DNA of 64,000 nt from Pascua guehoae (GCA_001600415.1 BCJX01000007.1:496999-560998), one strand, 5' to 3'. Positions 31,670-42,843 are shown, numbered from the stretch's first letter. The notes: generated by a model from the letters alone, not told the origin. Translations and numbers: made by a program.

Positions 31670-33432
31670 ATGAATCCACCCCGAACGGTTCTGGGCCTGC
31701 CGCGCGAGGTGAGTAAACCATGTCATACTGATTTGGAGCTGAACGGGCAAAGCTCCTCGTGGAGATCATCACATTCCTCGCTGTTGATGACTTGGCCCAC
31801 CTTCCCCCCGTCGCCCTAGTGTGCAAAACCTTCCACCAGGTAATCTACGTACGTATCATTGAGCATCGCAGCGTCTCTCTGATGCCTGTACTAGGGCGAC
31901 GATGCGGTTTGGAGAGCAGTGCATCATGCGAAATACGACGATCCCCGCCAAGCATGCGCGTATCGCACATCTCGGACGGTGTATGACTGGAAGCAACGCG
32001 TGATCGATCGACACTGGGTCCCCCTGTTTCTTCGGCATCAAGAAATCCCAGAAGAAAGTTGGCGTCGACATACTCTACCAGATGTCCCAGAAAGGATTGC
32101 AAGTGCGGTTGCAAGGGCCATTGCTGATATTTGCAGAGAGAATGGTCGGAAAGAGTCTTCGAAGCAGTGCTGTCCCTTTTCCTCGACCTTCCCGCCCTGG
32201 GATCCCTTTCACGCAATGTTCCACTCCTTGACGCAACGGTCAACTCCCAAGTCTTTCTCTACATGTGTGCAAGACTGCGTAACAATCAGAGTCAATAACA
32301 TTTGATCGCCTTGCTTGCCCATTTGGACGCGCTCGACGAGGCGCCATTTGAACAAATCAACCTTAAGTTTCTGAATTATCACCAAGGTGGTGCTTTGGAA
32401 TGGAAGCCGCGACCCCGACCGAGAGACAAAACATACTGGCTTGGTATTGCAACCGACGTGATTTTTCTGCGTAAGTGGTGCTTCTGTGCCGCAATGTAGA
32501 TGGACAGCAGCCACGCTGACAGGGGCGTTATCAGTTCTCAAGTTGCGAGATCATGGCAACGATTGGATTTGGCATCCTATCGAGGCGCACCCTGTGCTCC
32601 AAGCGGTGGCTGGGGGAGTGGACGCCTTGCGTGGCCCAGGTATCCTTTCATTGAGGCGACCTCTGGGCCTCCACACTGCGGCAGTATGGGACTGGGCAAA
32701 TGTCGAGGGAACATGGTACGCCATCTCCACAAACCCTAGGTTTGTTAAAGATGCAAGATACCGAGGCGTGCGCGGGACTCATTTCGAAGGGGAAGCTTTT
32801 GAGGATCCCGACCGCCTCCAACTGACTCCTGTATCGGACGAGGCAGCAGTTTCGGCAGCGTACAAAGACCGATTTGGCAGGACAGACGACAAGCTCTGGA
32901 TCCACTTTCCGCGTCACCTCGAGTTACCCACAGATGACACGTCCCTTCCAACTGTTTACTTTCATGGCCACACCACAAAGATGGTCAGACACCGCCCCAC
33001 CAAGTTTGTCTTTGGCACAGTGCAACTCACCAACGACTCGCCACCACAGCTGCGGTGGACGTACGCGACAATTGAAGACGACAACAGTGGAAACAGGCCT
33101 CGTGTCTTCCAGGGCGTCCAGGTTGGCGGAAACGGTGCGAGGCGTGGCGTATTCGGAGTATGTGTCTTATATCTTGAAGTTTACTGTCGCAGAGACTGAC
33201 ATTGAAGTCATACAAATTTTGGAACCGTGGGCCTGACAAAAAGGGCAAGAAGAACAGGAAGAAGGCGAGAGGGCCGCCAAAAGGCAGACAGCTCGATTTC
33301 CACCGAAAGAGCAATGGAACGACATGGTTCTTCAAGGTAGGCCATAGGATGGGAGCATTGGGCCCGTTACTGACGCTGTTACAGATCGACCCGGACGCAA
33401 GCGTCGAGACAGTTCAAAGCCACAGCGGATGA
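31670..33432 (+). pseudogene. F-box-like family gene, copy A, with in-frame stop
   Basis: Paralogue of the gene at 37632-39444, with the same exon layout. Exons: 31670-31708, 31753-31848 (LLVEIITFLAVDDLAHLPPV, F-box-like), 31895 to about 32105, a fourth to 32470, 32535-33157, 33208-33336 and 33385-33432. The fourth exon (VLSLFLDLPALGSLSRN...LRNNQSQ) meets TAA at 32296-32298 exactly where copy B has a Tyr codon, and continues in the same frame with HLIALLAHLDAL matching B. Downstream, DWANVEGTWYAIST, RPTKFVFGTVQLT, RVFQGVQVGG and YKFWNRGPDKKGKK are all preserved. The exon 3/4 junction lacks a clean donor in the right phase. The pattern fits a recent nonsense mutation. A 50-nt intron from 32291 would remove the stop but also conserved sequence. 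If active, it would be an SCF substrate receptor by analogy. Confidence 0.6.
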
Positions 33433-33896
33433 GGAGAGGTGCGACGCCTTCCCGCTCTGGTACGGTTGCATCCATCCTTGCCGTCGAGACGTCAAGGTCG
33501 AGACGCCAAGGCTCTGTCCATGTACTGGTACCACGGTCTTGCTTTTCATTTTGTCGGCCATATTGGCCGGCCTGCTCAGTGCATGTTCGCGCGCGAGTCG
33601 CACGCAACCTCACAGATAAGAGCTGTACAGAGTTCTCCAGGACTTAGAGTAACGCGAACCCGGAGAAAAGAGACCCCAGTACCATTGCCCCTACGAATGA
33701 GCCCCTACCATCAGCACTGTTAAACTCCCAAGTGTACCGACAGATGTGTTGGGAATGTCTGAAGACTTCTGTGCGCTCAAGCCTCACTGTGGCAGTCTTG
33801 AGACTTTCAGAACACACCTGCATGACTCGAATCGGCTCGTATCCCGTGCACATCGCCTACCGCACATCTCGACCTCCGGCTTTTAGATCACTACAC
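33433..33896. other. Intergenic with MITE family 1 copy
   Basis: No gene seen; it contains the short MITE copy at 33741-33820. Confidence 0.5.
33741..33820. mobile_element. MITE family 1, copy 4 (80-bp short form)
   Basis: Left end CAGATGTGTTGGGAATGTCT and right end, reverse-complemented, CAGGTGTGTTCTGAAAGTCT. The element is little more than its two inverted termini back to back. The flanking dinucleotides are GA and CA rather than TA, so the target duplication has decayed or the element was truncated internally. Confidence 0.55.
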
Positions 33897-34283
33897 TCAC
33901 ATAACTATGCCTTTCTCCCGCCACGTAACCCAGCCATCAGCGACGATCAGTCCCGTCGTCGCAAGAATGACAAGACCAAGCGTGCTCCACTGCTCGCGGT
34001 ACGCAAGGGCAAACATGGCAGCCGATGTCGACAGGTCCCGAACACACAGGAGTCGCATGAGGGTTGTCACTGCCTTCGTGGTTTCACTTGATACTTGGCC
34101 ATTGATGGGCGTCTTTGCATTTTTCGCATCGTCAACCCGAGTGGACGAGGCAAGGTACGATGTTGGGAAGAAGAAGCTCTTTGCGTAATGCGCTGGTGTG
34201 ACGATGCCATAGATGGCGGTGATGAGGTAGCCTGCTGCTACCGCCAGGCCGAGGTGGTGTGAAGTGGAAGTGGTGAGGTCCAT
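33897..34283 (-). CDS. Small multi-pass membrane protein, DUF4267-like
   Basis: Single exon, 128 aa, start MDLTTSTSHHLG. Four hydrophobic segments: GLAVAAGYLITAIYGIVTP, a second around LMRLLCVRDLSTSAAMFALA, STLGLVILATTGLIVADGW and the short N-terminal part of the first loop. PAHYAKSFFFP and RLLCVRDLS resemble the DUF4267 family of small fungal and bacterial membrane proteins of unknown role. An in-frame upstream ATG at 34316 would add MSPCGRTSQLT ahead of the membrane segment. I chose the later start, whose Kozak context is fair. Sits between the two F-box paralogues on the opposite strand. Confidence 0.65.
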   Translation of the reverse strand: MDLTTSTSHHLGLAVAAGYLITAIYGIVTPAHYAKSFFFPTSYLASSTRVDDAKNAKTPINGQVSSETTKAVTTLMRLLCVRDLSTSAAMFALAYREQWSTLGLVILATTGLIVADGWVTWREKGIVM

Positions 34284-35387
34284 TGTGAGCTGGGAGGTGC
34301 GACCACACGGCGACAAGCAGACGGGGGTTACGGAAACTTGTCAACAAGCACGGTAAGCGTTTGGCCGCCGGTTATAAGTGCATCAGTGGATACAGGCATT
34401 AACAGGAGGGGTGGGGAAGACGTGGTTCCAGTCCAAGGACACATCAGGGGGACGCACCAGGAGATAGTTGGGAGCGGACAGCGGGCATTGCAGAACTGCA
34501 GATGACGGACGGAGACGGACATGGTACTCGAGCCCATGGTCGGGATACGGACATGGCCAGTTGACACCTTGTTTGAGTCATCAAGCAATGCGGAATGAAA
34601 CCTGATCCCCGCTTTGCTAGCCACGTGGCGACCTTGCCACACTACACCGAGATTAATTCTCAAACCTGCATACAATATACCACCTTTTTCGGTCACGAGT
34701 GGTCGTGTTGTTTAGATTGAGGGCTTTCAAGTTAGGTAACTACGACAAGGCCTTTGTGTCGTGAGGTGGACACTACCATACAGTTACCTTATTCAGGGCG
34801 CAGGCTATGTTGTTGACAAGTCGGCTGCACATATGCTGCGCGCGACAGCTGTGAGGGCGTGGAATGAGGGAGGAATTGTGAAGTTCTTCCATATCAGCCG
34901 GTGTTCAAGACACGTCTGATCTAGATGCCCAAGTTTGAGGAGTGTTGTACAGTCACGAGTGTTATAAAGTGGAGATGGCTTCCTGGAAGGCCAGCTCGTG
35001 AATGGACGCCAATGGTCAATGGCAAGGCAAGTCCCTACAACCAGTGCCTCGCATAGGTACAGTACAGGTGCGTTCTGAATGTATTGAGTCTCTCTTGAGA
35101 CTACCAGTTTGGCCCGGGTGCGCGGGAAGTTGAGCATAGACAGACTCTGAGCTAGCCCCATGGTGCAATTACAATAGGTGGATCACGTCCCCCTGACAGT
35201 AATGCCCTGTAGTTATTGTACGCGGCCCTGGAATGCGCCCAACCGATCCCAGTGAGGCAGTCTCACTAGTTTGCGAACGCACCTGCACTGCACCCAGCAG
35301 TGGAATTGGAAAGGTCTCTGGGGAATAATTCTCATACATGGGGTATAGAAGCACACGGACGTCTACAGCCCAGAGTGGACACTTTGT
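34284..35387. other. Intergenic with MITE family 1 copy
   Basis: No gene seen. It holds the MITE copy at 35065-35285. A minus-strand frame at 34805-35161 overlaps the MITE end and is not called. Confidence 0.5.
35065..35285. mobile_element. MITE family 1, copy 3
   Basis: 221 bp. Left terminus CAGGTGCGTTCTGAATGT after TA (35063-35064). Right terminus, reverse-complemented, CAGGTGCGTTCGCAAACT, followed on the plus strand by CA (a decayed TA). Subterminal TGAGACTACCA/TGAGACTGCC blocks match the other copies. No coding capacity. Confidence 0.65.
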
Positions 35388-36976
35388 CTAATGTTTGAGG
35401 CGTTTCGGATTGCGAAGGTGAGGTCTGTCTTTTGGAGGGTCCTCGCGGAAAGCGGTTGGGGCGCCTGCCGAGCCAGTGGCAAGCTGAGCGATCCCCACTT
35501 GGCTTCCCGTCCCATTGCCCCCCGCATACTTGTACGCTGTGTAAACATTCTGCAAAAAGCCAACTCCCAATGTCCACGACGAAACGCTACAGAGTCAGCA
35601 AGCGTGCGTCTTTTGTGTGGTTCACCTTGGCTCATCGGGAGTAATCAGTCCCTTCCAAACACCGCCTCCGAGGTCCTCAAATAGGTCTTGAGCGTGGACA
35701 GGGAAGCCAAGTTGATTGAACCCGAACTCAACCTTCATTTTGGAAGGATCTGAGTGGAGAACGAACCGGCCGGTTTGGTCCAATTTAGCCCCCATCGCTT
35801 TGTAGAGCGCCGTGACGTCGTCTCGGGGGCCATAAATGTGCGTTGCCCCAGTGTCGAACAGGACCTTGCTTGTCCTTATGCGAGCGAGGACGCCATCAAT
35901 CTTGATGCCATCCATTTGTGTTGTCCAACTTTTGTGAGATCTCACAACGTCGATCCAGTGCATTGACCCGATGAACCTCCCCCGATCGAAATCACTGAGC
36001 GTCAGGTCGTTTGTGATTCTTCTGCTTAGTGTGCTCACCCGATTGTGATGTCCCCGCCGTCCCTACCACCACCGCGCTTGATGTAAATGCCAAACATTGT
36101 TTCCATCCCATACTGCTGGCACAGTCTGTACCAGAAGGGATGATCGTTGGCGTTGTTCATATTTTTTGCCAGGCCGAAACCAATCAGTCCTGAAATTTCT
36201 GGATCCGACTCTTCCTGAGACTCGATAACACTGTCTGCATCGTCAGCTTCACAGATGTCCTTCCCCCGGGTTCTGGCCAAGATTATCGTCTAGACGTACA
36301 GAGGTTCTGATTGGCAACGCTGTGGTGTGTGTTGGTTTTGATGTCTCTGAACACAATTGTATCTGTCGTACGCTGTGCGTTGGAGGTTACGCCGTCCGCG
36401 AACCCTGGAACGGGCCCCGAATCCCCCACAATAGCATAACCTGGGTCATACAAGTGATCCGGGAGTTCATTTGGGTCGCGCTTGGTGAAGTTGCAGGTTC
36501 GATGAAAGACGAAAATGAAAGGCGCAGCCGTGTCCACGACCAGTTCGAACGCTGCGTTGTCGTTCCCAATCCAGATAGGAACTGATATCGTCGTCCCAAC
36601 GCGGTCCAAATGTAGTCTCTTGTGTCAGCTTGAGATGATGCAAGCATCTTGATCAACCTACACTTGAGTGGCAGTTTTGCTAGCATTTGGGCCAGGGGCA
36701 GAGGCACTTGCAGTAGCTGGAACAGTAGGGTTCGTGGTCGTGTTAGGGTTTTGCGATGAGTGGGCAGCAGATCGGGCCCTCTTCAAGTCAGCTGTTGCCG
36801 CAGGGTAGGGGTACGTGATGCCACTGAATCATCCTCACCTGCTGAGCGTGGTATCTGTCTTGATAAGCCCCCTGCTGAGGTTGTGGTCGAGGCGCCTTCT
36901 GTGGCGCATGCGGCTGTTGCCAAGTTTGGGGAGGATCGAAGTCGTCTGTTGAGGCTTTGGTACAAAGGTTTCCCAT
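35388..36976 (-). CDS. Pepsin-family aspartic protease with N-terminal acylation motif
   Basis: Six exons on the minus strand join in phase: 36839-36976, 36664-36780, 36300-36618, 36039-36234, 35626-35994 and 35388-35586 (445 aa). The A1 fold is evident: strand VPIWIGNDNAAFELVV with first catalytic motif DTA (Asp about 114), then GLIGFGL, PFWYRLCQQYG, GDITIGGDF with RFIGSMHWIDV. The second motif is VLFDTGATHIYGP (Asp about 304), and the closing strand is SWTLGVGFLQNVYTAY (family usual WxLGDxFLRxVY). Two features are unusual. The first triad is DTA instead of DTG/DSG. The protein begins MGNLCTKAS, a textbook N-myristoylation site with an adjacent Cys for palmitoylation, and has no signal peptide; a Ser/Thr/Asn-rich linker follows. 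It is therefore predicted to be membrane-tethered on the cytosolic face, not secreted. Activity is uncertain. Confidence 0.83.
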
Positions 36977-37631
36977 GGTGAAGAATCGTGGGTGCTATTG
37001 GTGGGGTTGTTAGGTGTCTGATTCATTGTGTCTGGTTGGGGACTATATATTCGTGGACTGTACTATGTACACGTTGCAACGGCAACTCGCGACTGGCCTT
37101 GAGTTTACCGCGGCGCGTCGAGGGGATGAGTATCAAAAAGCTGTACATGCTGTAAATGCTGTGAATGCTGTACGAGGGTGCCGCGCAAGGGACGTCAGGT
37201 TCGACGCGACTGCTCATCGCCTTCTCCTGATGTTGCAAGCTTAATCTTACAATCTTGGCCACCCCTTGCGATGCCGCGCGACTCATCCTTCCCGTATGCA
37301 CTCCTAGCGGCACTATTTTACAATGGTGGAAAACAATGCGCTGTGCATTTGGCATTAGGGCTGTGTCAAGGTGACAGCATCTGTGTCCAAAGTACGGGAG
37401 TACGCTCACGCATCGACTGCTACCAGGAGTAGTTAGTAGTATACGGCAGCAGCAGCGCCCTGGATGGTCGGAGACGGAACCAATTCTACCGCAATGGTCC
37501 AAACAAATGACATCACACCTGCTGCCAACCACCTCGTGTCCGTTCAACACTTCTCTTCTACCTACTCTTGTCACATTGGCCCATACATGACACATCTCTC
37601 ACCCTCCCCATTCCATCCACCTTTCAAAAGC
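36977..37631. other. Divergent intergenic region
   Basis: Lies between the aspartic protease (-) and F-box copy B (+). No gene seen; a small CTGTAAATG/CTGTGAATG repeat occurs near 37147. Confidence 0.5.
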
Positions 37632-39444
37632 ATGCCCGATAATACCTACGCCACGGGCGTGGCACATCCTCAATCAGTTCTGGATCTGCCACAGGAGGTA
37701 CGTGACAGTGCTCCAACGTTTCATAGCTGACATGTAGCTCCTCGTGCAGGTCATTGCTCAGGCTGCGCTCAACGACGTGCCCAGCCTTGCCAATCTGGCT
37801 CTGACTTGTCGGAAATTGTACCGCATCATTTCCGTAAGTGTTGCGTACATTTTGCACAAATCCATCTCTAACGTCGTCAGAGTGATGACGCGGTTTGGAG
37901 AACGTTGCATCTCCTCGAATATGATGATCCTCGTGATGCGTGCGCCTTCCTCGCTCCACGAACCGAGTATGATTGGAAGCAGCGGGTAATCGATCGTCAC
38001 TACGTGGTAGCGTTTCTTCAGAACCACGAGATTCCTCATAATGTCCTACATCCTGCGCGAGGTCACCAGCCCGACATGCCAGCAACGACAGTAAGGCAAA
38101 TGCAGTGATGAATGCCACTAACCCCGCCAGCGCAACGCCGCAGGACGGGTGTTGACCACCGTCCTTTCCTTATACCTCGATCTTCCTGCGGTTGGTATGC
38201 CGTCACGCAATATGCCGATCCTGAGCACGATGCTCAGCTCGCAGGTTTTTATTTACATCTCCACAAACTTGAAGAACAATGACTGTTACCACCTGCAAGC
38301 TCTGTTTCTCCACTTGAAGGCGTTTGCCAACTTCAGTAATCGACACATCAGCTCGTTCATAGAATATCACCAAGCAGGACAAGAGTTCGACTCAACGTTT
38401 TTGGCTCGAACTCGGCCACCTCGAGACACAACATATTGGTATGGACTGCGCGTTGACGTCGCGTTTGTCGGTTAGTAATTGTGGGGTAGGATGCTGAAGG
38501 GTGCTGCTGACTCCGTCTATTCAGTTCGCGAGGTCCATGTCCATTCTGAAATCTGTTCTTGGCAATACCCAAGGATTGACGCAAAGCTGGTTCGGCAAAC
38601 GTTGCAGGGGGGTATTGAAGCGGTCCGGGGTCGAGGAATACTGGGCTTAAAACCGCCACTGCTTCGCAAGACCGGGGAAGTCTGGGACTGGGCCGACGTC
38701 GAAGGGACGTGGTATTTTATCTCCACGGGCGAAGGGTTTGCAGAGTCTGAATGGGTGACCCCCCGACATCTGGAGGAGGCGGGAGAGCGATTCGAAAGCC
38801 CAGACTACATTCACCTCACCCCGGTCCTCGACCGAGCTGCGCTTTCGGAGGCATACAGCGAACGTTTTGGTCGAGCCGACGAGCGCCTGTGGGCCGACTT
38901 TCCTCGGCTCCTCGACCCCTCTCCCGACTCTCTCCCAGCATTGTATTTCGTGGGTGGCAGCACGAGAAAGGCGCGGGATTACCGCCCCGCCAAGTTTATG
39001 TTTGGCGCCGTAGAGCTCACGCGCGACTCGCCCCCGGAGCTCCGTTGGACGTATGCGGTAATCGAGGTCGACCGCCCGGGCAAGCCGCGCATCTTCCAGG
39101 GCGTCCAGGTTGGTGGGAAGGGGGCACCACGAGGCGTGTTTGGGGTAGGTTGGAATGCCGATTGGGTTTGTCAGACGTTGACGACTAGCCGTACAAGTAC
39201 TGGAATCGCGGGCCGGATAAGAAGGGCAAGAAGAAAAAGAAGCGGCGGACAGAAGCCAAGGGCAAAATGTTCAACTTTCACCAGAAGAGTGATGGCATGA
39301 CATGGTTCTTCAAGGTAAGTTTCCTGGTAATGCTGGTGCTGGGTGGACAGCCAGGCTGCCGGTGTGCTAACTGCAATGCAGGTCGATGAAGTGCCCAGTG
39401 ACACGAGCGGTGAGAACGGAGAAGGCGACGCAGAAGCTGTATAA
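37632..39444 (+). CDS. F-box-like protein, copy B (506 aa)
   Basis: Seven exons join cleanly: 37632-37697, 37738-37833, 37881-38090, 38131-38470, 38525-39144, 39189-39314 and 39382-39444. The N-terminal LPQELLVQVIAQAALNDVPS followed by LANLALTCRKLYRII fits the F-box motif (Leu-Pro start, Leu/Val spacing, CR at the end). The second half has the domain common in basidiomycete F-box proteins: VWDWADVEGTWYFIST, FMFGAVELTRDSPPELRWTY, RIFQGVQVGG, then KYWNRGPDKKGKKKKK, a basic cluster, and MTWFFKV. Copy A at 31670 is homologous over the whole length with the same splice sites. By family the product would be a substrate receptor of SCF ubiquitin ligases; the substrate is unknown. No signal peptide or membrane helix. 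Confidence 0.8.
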
Positions 39445-40769
39445 TGGCCTGCTGTGCAGAAATGTGACCTTAACGGCAACGTCTCAATATGGGGCGCGAG
39501 TCACCAGATGTGACTCTTGCCTGTCTTGCTGTCTGTCCTTTACTCTTGGATTCACACGGGGTGTGCAAAAAGGTAGGGTGGGGTGTACAGGTCCGGTTTG
39601 TGTGTGTTTGGGGGGCGGGGACTCAGATTGCAGGCGTCGTCCCGTCCCTGTGCCATCACGCAGCAAATGGGCCCTCCAACCTCGGCCACTTGCTCGTCAC
39701 CCAGGATGACAGCTCCAGCTTCTGGAGGAGGTACAAGCTGTCTCTATTATACAGCTGCGCCCGGAAAGTCATGAGACGGCCACGTTGAGCTCGGTCTAGT
39801 CAAAGTTGCGCATGCACTTTCTCTCGACCAATGCAATGGCATGGCAAGTGGGCACACTAATGTTTCCTGCTTGTACGCGCCGTGCGCGTACCCGAGCTTC
39901 ATGTGGCAGTCTCATGACTTTTCGGACACCTGTATGAAGGCAAATGTCCCCAGGGTGAACGATTCTGCGCCAGAGGCTACTGCAGACTTACACCATGGTC
40001 CGCGCCTAAGAATAAACTCGTCTTCTCTTCAGAGTGTTGTCCATCTCCCCTGTCACCCAGTCCGCTGGGCGACTTCACCCAACAGATCCAGAACCCTGTG
40101 GGGTCGATAAACAAGATCCATGGTAGATTACATATCCGCCCAGCGAGGCCGTTCCCTCAAACTAAGGCTACAGGAGCTATACAAGATGGAAGACGCCTGT
40201 CCACACTGCCTATAACCCCATCATACCGAGGCATCCCTTCCAAACCGTCCCTACATCATACACGGCGTCTACGACTGACCGTCCGACAGTATCCCTCCGG
40301 CACCTATACCGTGTGGCAAGCCCCCGGTAGCGGTTGCGGTTCCAGTTTCCTATACCGCGGCCGCGCACGGCGAAACCATCGTGCGGCGGGCGCAGGCAAT
40401 CACGAGGAGATCGGGCATCGGGCATCGGTCCCGTTTGGTCGTGTGCGAGTCCAGTCGTCGGTAGCACGAGTTGTCCTATCGGCCAGCGGGCTAGTGGCGA
40501 GATCCCAAAACAGGCCAGATCCCAAAACACTCTGGTTCGCGTCCGGCCAAACGGCGCGCCAACTGCGACTAGCGGCTGGTGCCATGGCACCAACGAGTAC
40601 GGCCAACGTGCTGTACCGTCTGGTGCCGACTCGATCGATCCAGCCAGACGCTAGGCGCTAGAGTCGACTAGTCGGCCATCCTGGCATGGCCGATCGGACG
40701 CAACCCAGCCTCCACCTGCACCGCGCTGCTTGCTGCTTCTTCTCGACTTTGTGTCGTGCCGCCACGCCG
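39445..40769. other. Intergenic with MITE family 1 copy
   Basis: Contains the MITE at 39752-39932. A plus-strand frame at 40098-40661 (187 codons) is Arg/Pro/Ser-rich with open frames on both strands, and I do not call it. Confidence 0.5.
39752..39932. mobile_element. MITE family 1, copy 2
   Basis: 181 bp with TA on both sides (39750-39751, 39933-39934). Left terminus CAGCTGCGCCCGGAAAGTC then ATGAGACGGCCAC; right, reverse-complemented, CAGGTGTCCGAAAAGTC then ATGAGACTGCCAC. Termini and subterminal blocks match copy 1 most closely. No coding capacity. Confidence 0.7.
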
Positions 40770-41524
40770 CTACCGACCACGCGCCTCTCGCTTGGGACGC
40801 GGCAGCGCCTCGTGTCCGGGCCCATCCAGAATCTCGTCGGCGTCAAGCTCGACGTCTGCCTGTGGCTGGACTCGAAGTCCCGGTCCCGGCGCAACGGCGC
40901 CGAGCCCAATATCCCCCGTGAGAGGCATGGTTCCCGCCTCTGCCGCTGCCGCGCGTGCGCCGCCAGTGGGGAGAATCTTGTACTCGCGCTCCCACTTGTA
41001 CGCATGGGCCGGGTGGACGGGGTGGACAAAGCCAAACTGGTCGGCGCGGTAGAGGCGCGCGCTGGGCTGCGACGTGTAGTGGACCGCGCCCGCGGCGACG
41101 AGGAGGAGGAACGCGGTCGCAAGCGCGAGCAGGCTCAGGAGCGTGGTTGGGCTGGGTCTGTCAGTGAGGCTCAGGTGGGCGGGATGGGGGTACGGCGTTG
41201 GTGTGGGCTGGAGGGGGATAGGTTGGGCACGACGTCATTGCTGTACGGGGCTCGTGCGGAGTGGTACGACCCAGCTCGAGCGGGTGCGTAGCCGGCCTGC
41301 TGCCGCTGCGCGCTCCCACTTGGCGGCCATTGTGTTGTGGTTGTGGGCATCGAGAACAGCCGGCAACACAGCCGCCGAGCTGTGCCTCATCGGACCGCAT
41401 GCCTCGTGCCAACTGGTGCGTCGACTCACCGCTCGTCGGGCTCCTCGTCGCATTCCGGCACGGTCCCGAGCTTTTCGTTGGGCGTGTACATGTTGAGCAG
41501 GTGTTTTGAGCGTATCGGCTTCAT
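40770..41524 (-). CDS. Small single-pass membrane protein (158 aa), unknown
   Basis: Not recognised. Minus-strand exons 41430-41524 and 40770-41151 join in phase over a 278-nt intron (GTGAGT; CTGAC near ACCCAG). Residues 1-31 are charged (MKPIRSKHLLNMYTPNEKLG, then ECDEEPDE). Residues about 34-57 (TLLSLLALATAFLLLLVAAGAV) form one strong transmembrane helix. The rest (LYRADQFGFVHPVHPAHAYK, WEREYKILP, then Gly/Ala/Pro-rich and acidic) would lie on the other side. This is the layout of a type II membrane protein, e.g. a secretory-pathway or ER resident. Long plus-strand open frames in the same place are shadows. Splice quality and the membrane segment support it. Confidence 0.65.
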
Positions 41525-42746
41525 GGCGAGTTGAGCGGTGTCGGACAACGAGGGGAGAGGAGGGAGTAGGGGGGATGAGGAGAGGAGGGAGAGCTCGCGC
41601 GTGAGTGGGCTTGGTGGGCTAGGTGGTATCGTGTCTGACCTCGCTGCGGATGACGCTGGTCGAGCAAGGGGGCAAGATCCAGAGCAAGATCGAGAACGAG
41701 GCAAAGACGATAAGGCAAAGATTAGAAATAATGTGGTTGAAGACGTCGCAGTCGAGACGACCAGACGACCAGGCGACTAGACGATCAGACGATCAGACGA
41801 CCAGGAGGATGACTGTTACGCGCCGAGTGTTGCACGATGGGGCCGAACCGGGAAGCGACGGTACCGAAGCAGCATGCCAGCATCGAGCCAAGGCTTGTGC
41901 AAGGGCTCTGGCGTGATCGACACTGACACTTGGCATTGGGACAAGCTTGCCGTCGGCCGGCGCGTGCGTGCGTACGTGCTGCGTGCTGCGTGTGTATTAC
42001 ATGCATTAACGAGGAATCAACGCCTGGCGACTCCAAAGGTTTTCTGATTGCGAAATCGCAGGGCGGCAAGGGCATGCGCAGTCGTGTCTTGTCCTGTTTG
42101 TCCTGTTTGTCCTGTTTGCCCAGAGATGCCAAGGCTCACACGCTCAGACAGACTTTACGACCTTTCCGTGTCTGTCCCTCGCATCCCTGGGTTCCTTTGT
42201 TCATTAACAGCGAGCCATCTACGTCAGACATGACAAGCCGGCGGCCCCCGCGACACCGTGCCGTGGCCTCTCGGCAGTGCCTTGGGCGTCTGGCGATACG
42301 CCGGTTGATACATTGTCCAAGTCCGCAGCAGCAAACCAGGGACAAACGAACTCGAGACGGTGATCGGCGCCCGGCGCGGGCAACTCGCAGCTGCATGGCG
42401 GGCCTCATGGTAGGCCGCCGGCCATTTCGGGCCCCCCCCTCACCTCGGGTGGATTGGCTCGGGTCGCGGGCGCCGAAGCGGCTTCGCCGAGAGCTCGCCC
42501 CCTCGTGACCGCGTGGTCGTGTGGTCTCATGCGCGCGTGACCACTCGGGGAGATGTGGCCGACGTGTGATGAGACGGCTGTGGCTCTGGTTCGGGGAAAA
42601 GGGCAACGAGATACGTGGGTTCGGCCACCAGAAGATGGTTCAAGAAGGCGGGATGCCCGACGCCTTATCAACCAGGGCAACACCCGGTTAGGCCCGCCAA
42701 CAACCGCGGCACACAAAAACAGGGCCGCAAAAAGGATAAAAAGGAA
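41525..42746. other. Intergenic with simple repeats
   Basis: No gene seen. GACGATCA-type repeats occur at 41750-41810 and TGTCCTGTTT tandem copies at 42090-42118. The final part before the tRNA is GC-rich without a coding frame of note. Confidence 0.5.
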
Positions 42747-42843
42747 TTCTCCGCCAGGGAGTCGAACCCTGCTCTATCGCGATCTTTCTATTGAAAGGCT
42801 CTCTCTTGAGAGGCGATTATACTAACCGATATACTAGCGAAGA
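42747..42843 (-). tRNA. tRNA-Glu (anticodon CTC) with 25-nt intron
   Basis: Read on the minus strand. The acceptor stem is TCTTCGC/GCGGAGA (seven pairs, one G-T) and the D stem is GTAT/GTAT with wobble ends. The anticodon stem is ATCGC/GCGAT, with the loop starting C32-T33 and anticodon CTC, then A37. The T arm is CAGGG-TTCGACT-CCCTG. A 25-nt intron follows A37, leaving a mature length of 72 nt. Two T5 runs just downstream on the minus strand (plus-strand A5 at 42730-42742) are a strong Pol III terminator. Confidence 0.92.

Noticed and set aside
36241..36299. Apparent frameshift in the aspartic protease between exons 3 and 4
   Set aside because: Resolved by an intron with donor GTACGT and acceptor GATGCAG and a GCTGAC branch site, which restores the frame; the gene is intact.
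40098..40661. 187-codon plus-strand frame
   Set aside because: Arg/Pro/Ser composition typical of non-coding GC-rich DNA here, with similar open frames on the other strand.
40686..41291. 201-codon plus-strand frame
   Set aside because: Shadow of the minus-strand spliced membrane protein, which has a transmembrane helix and proper splice sites.
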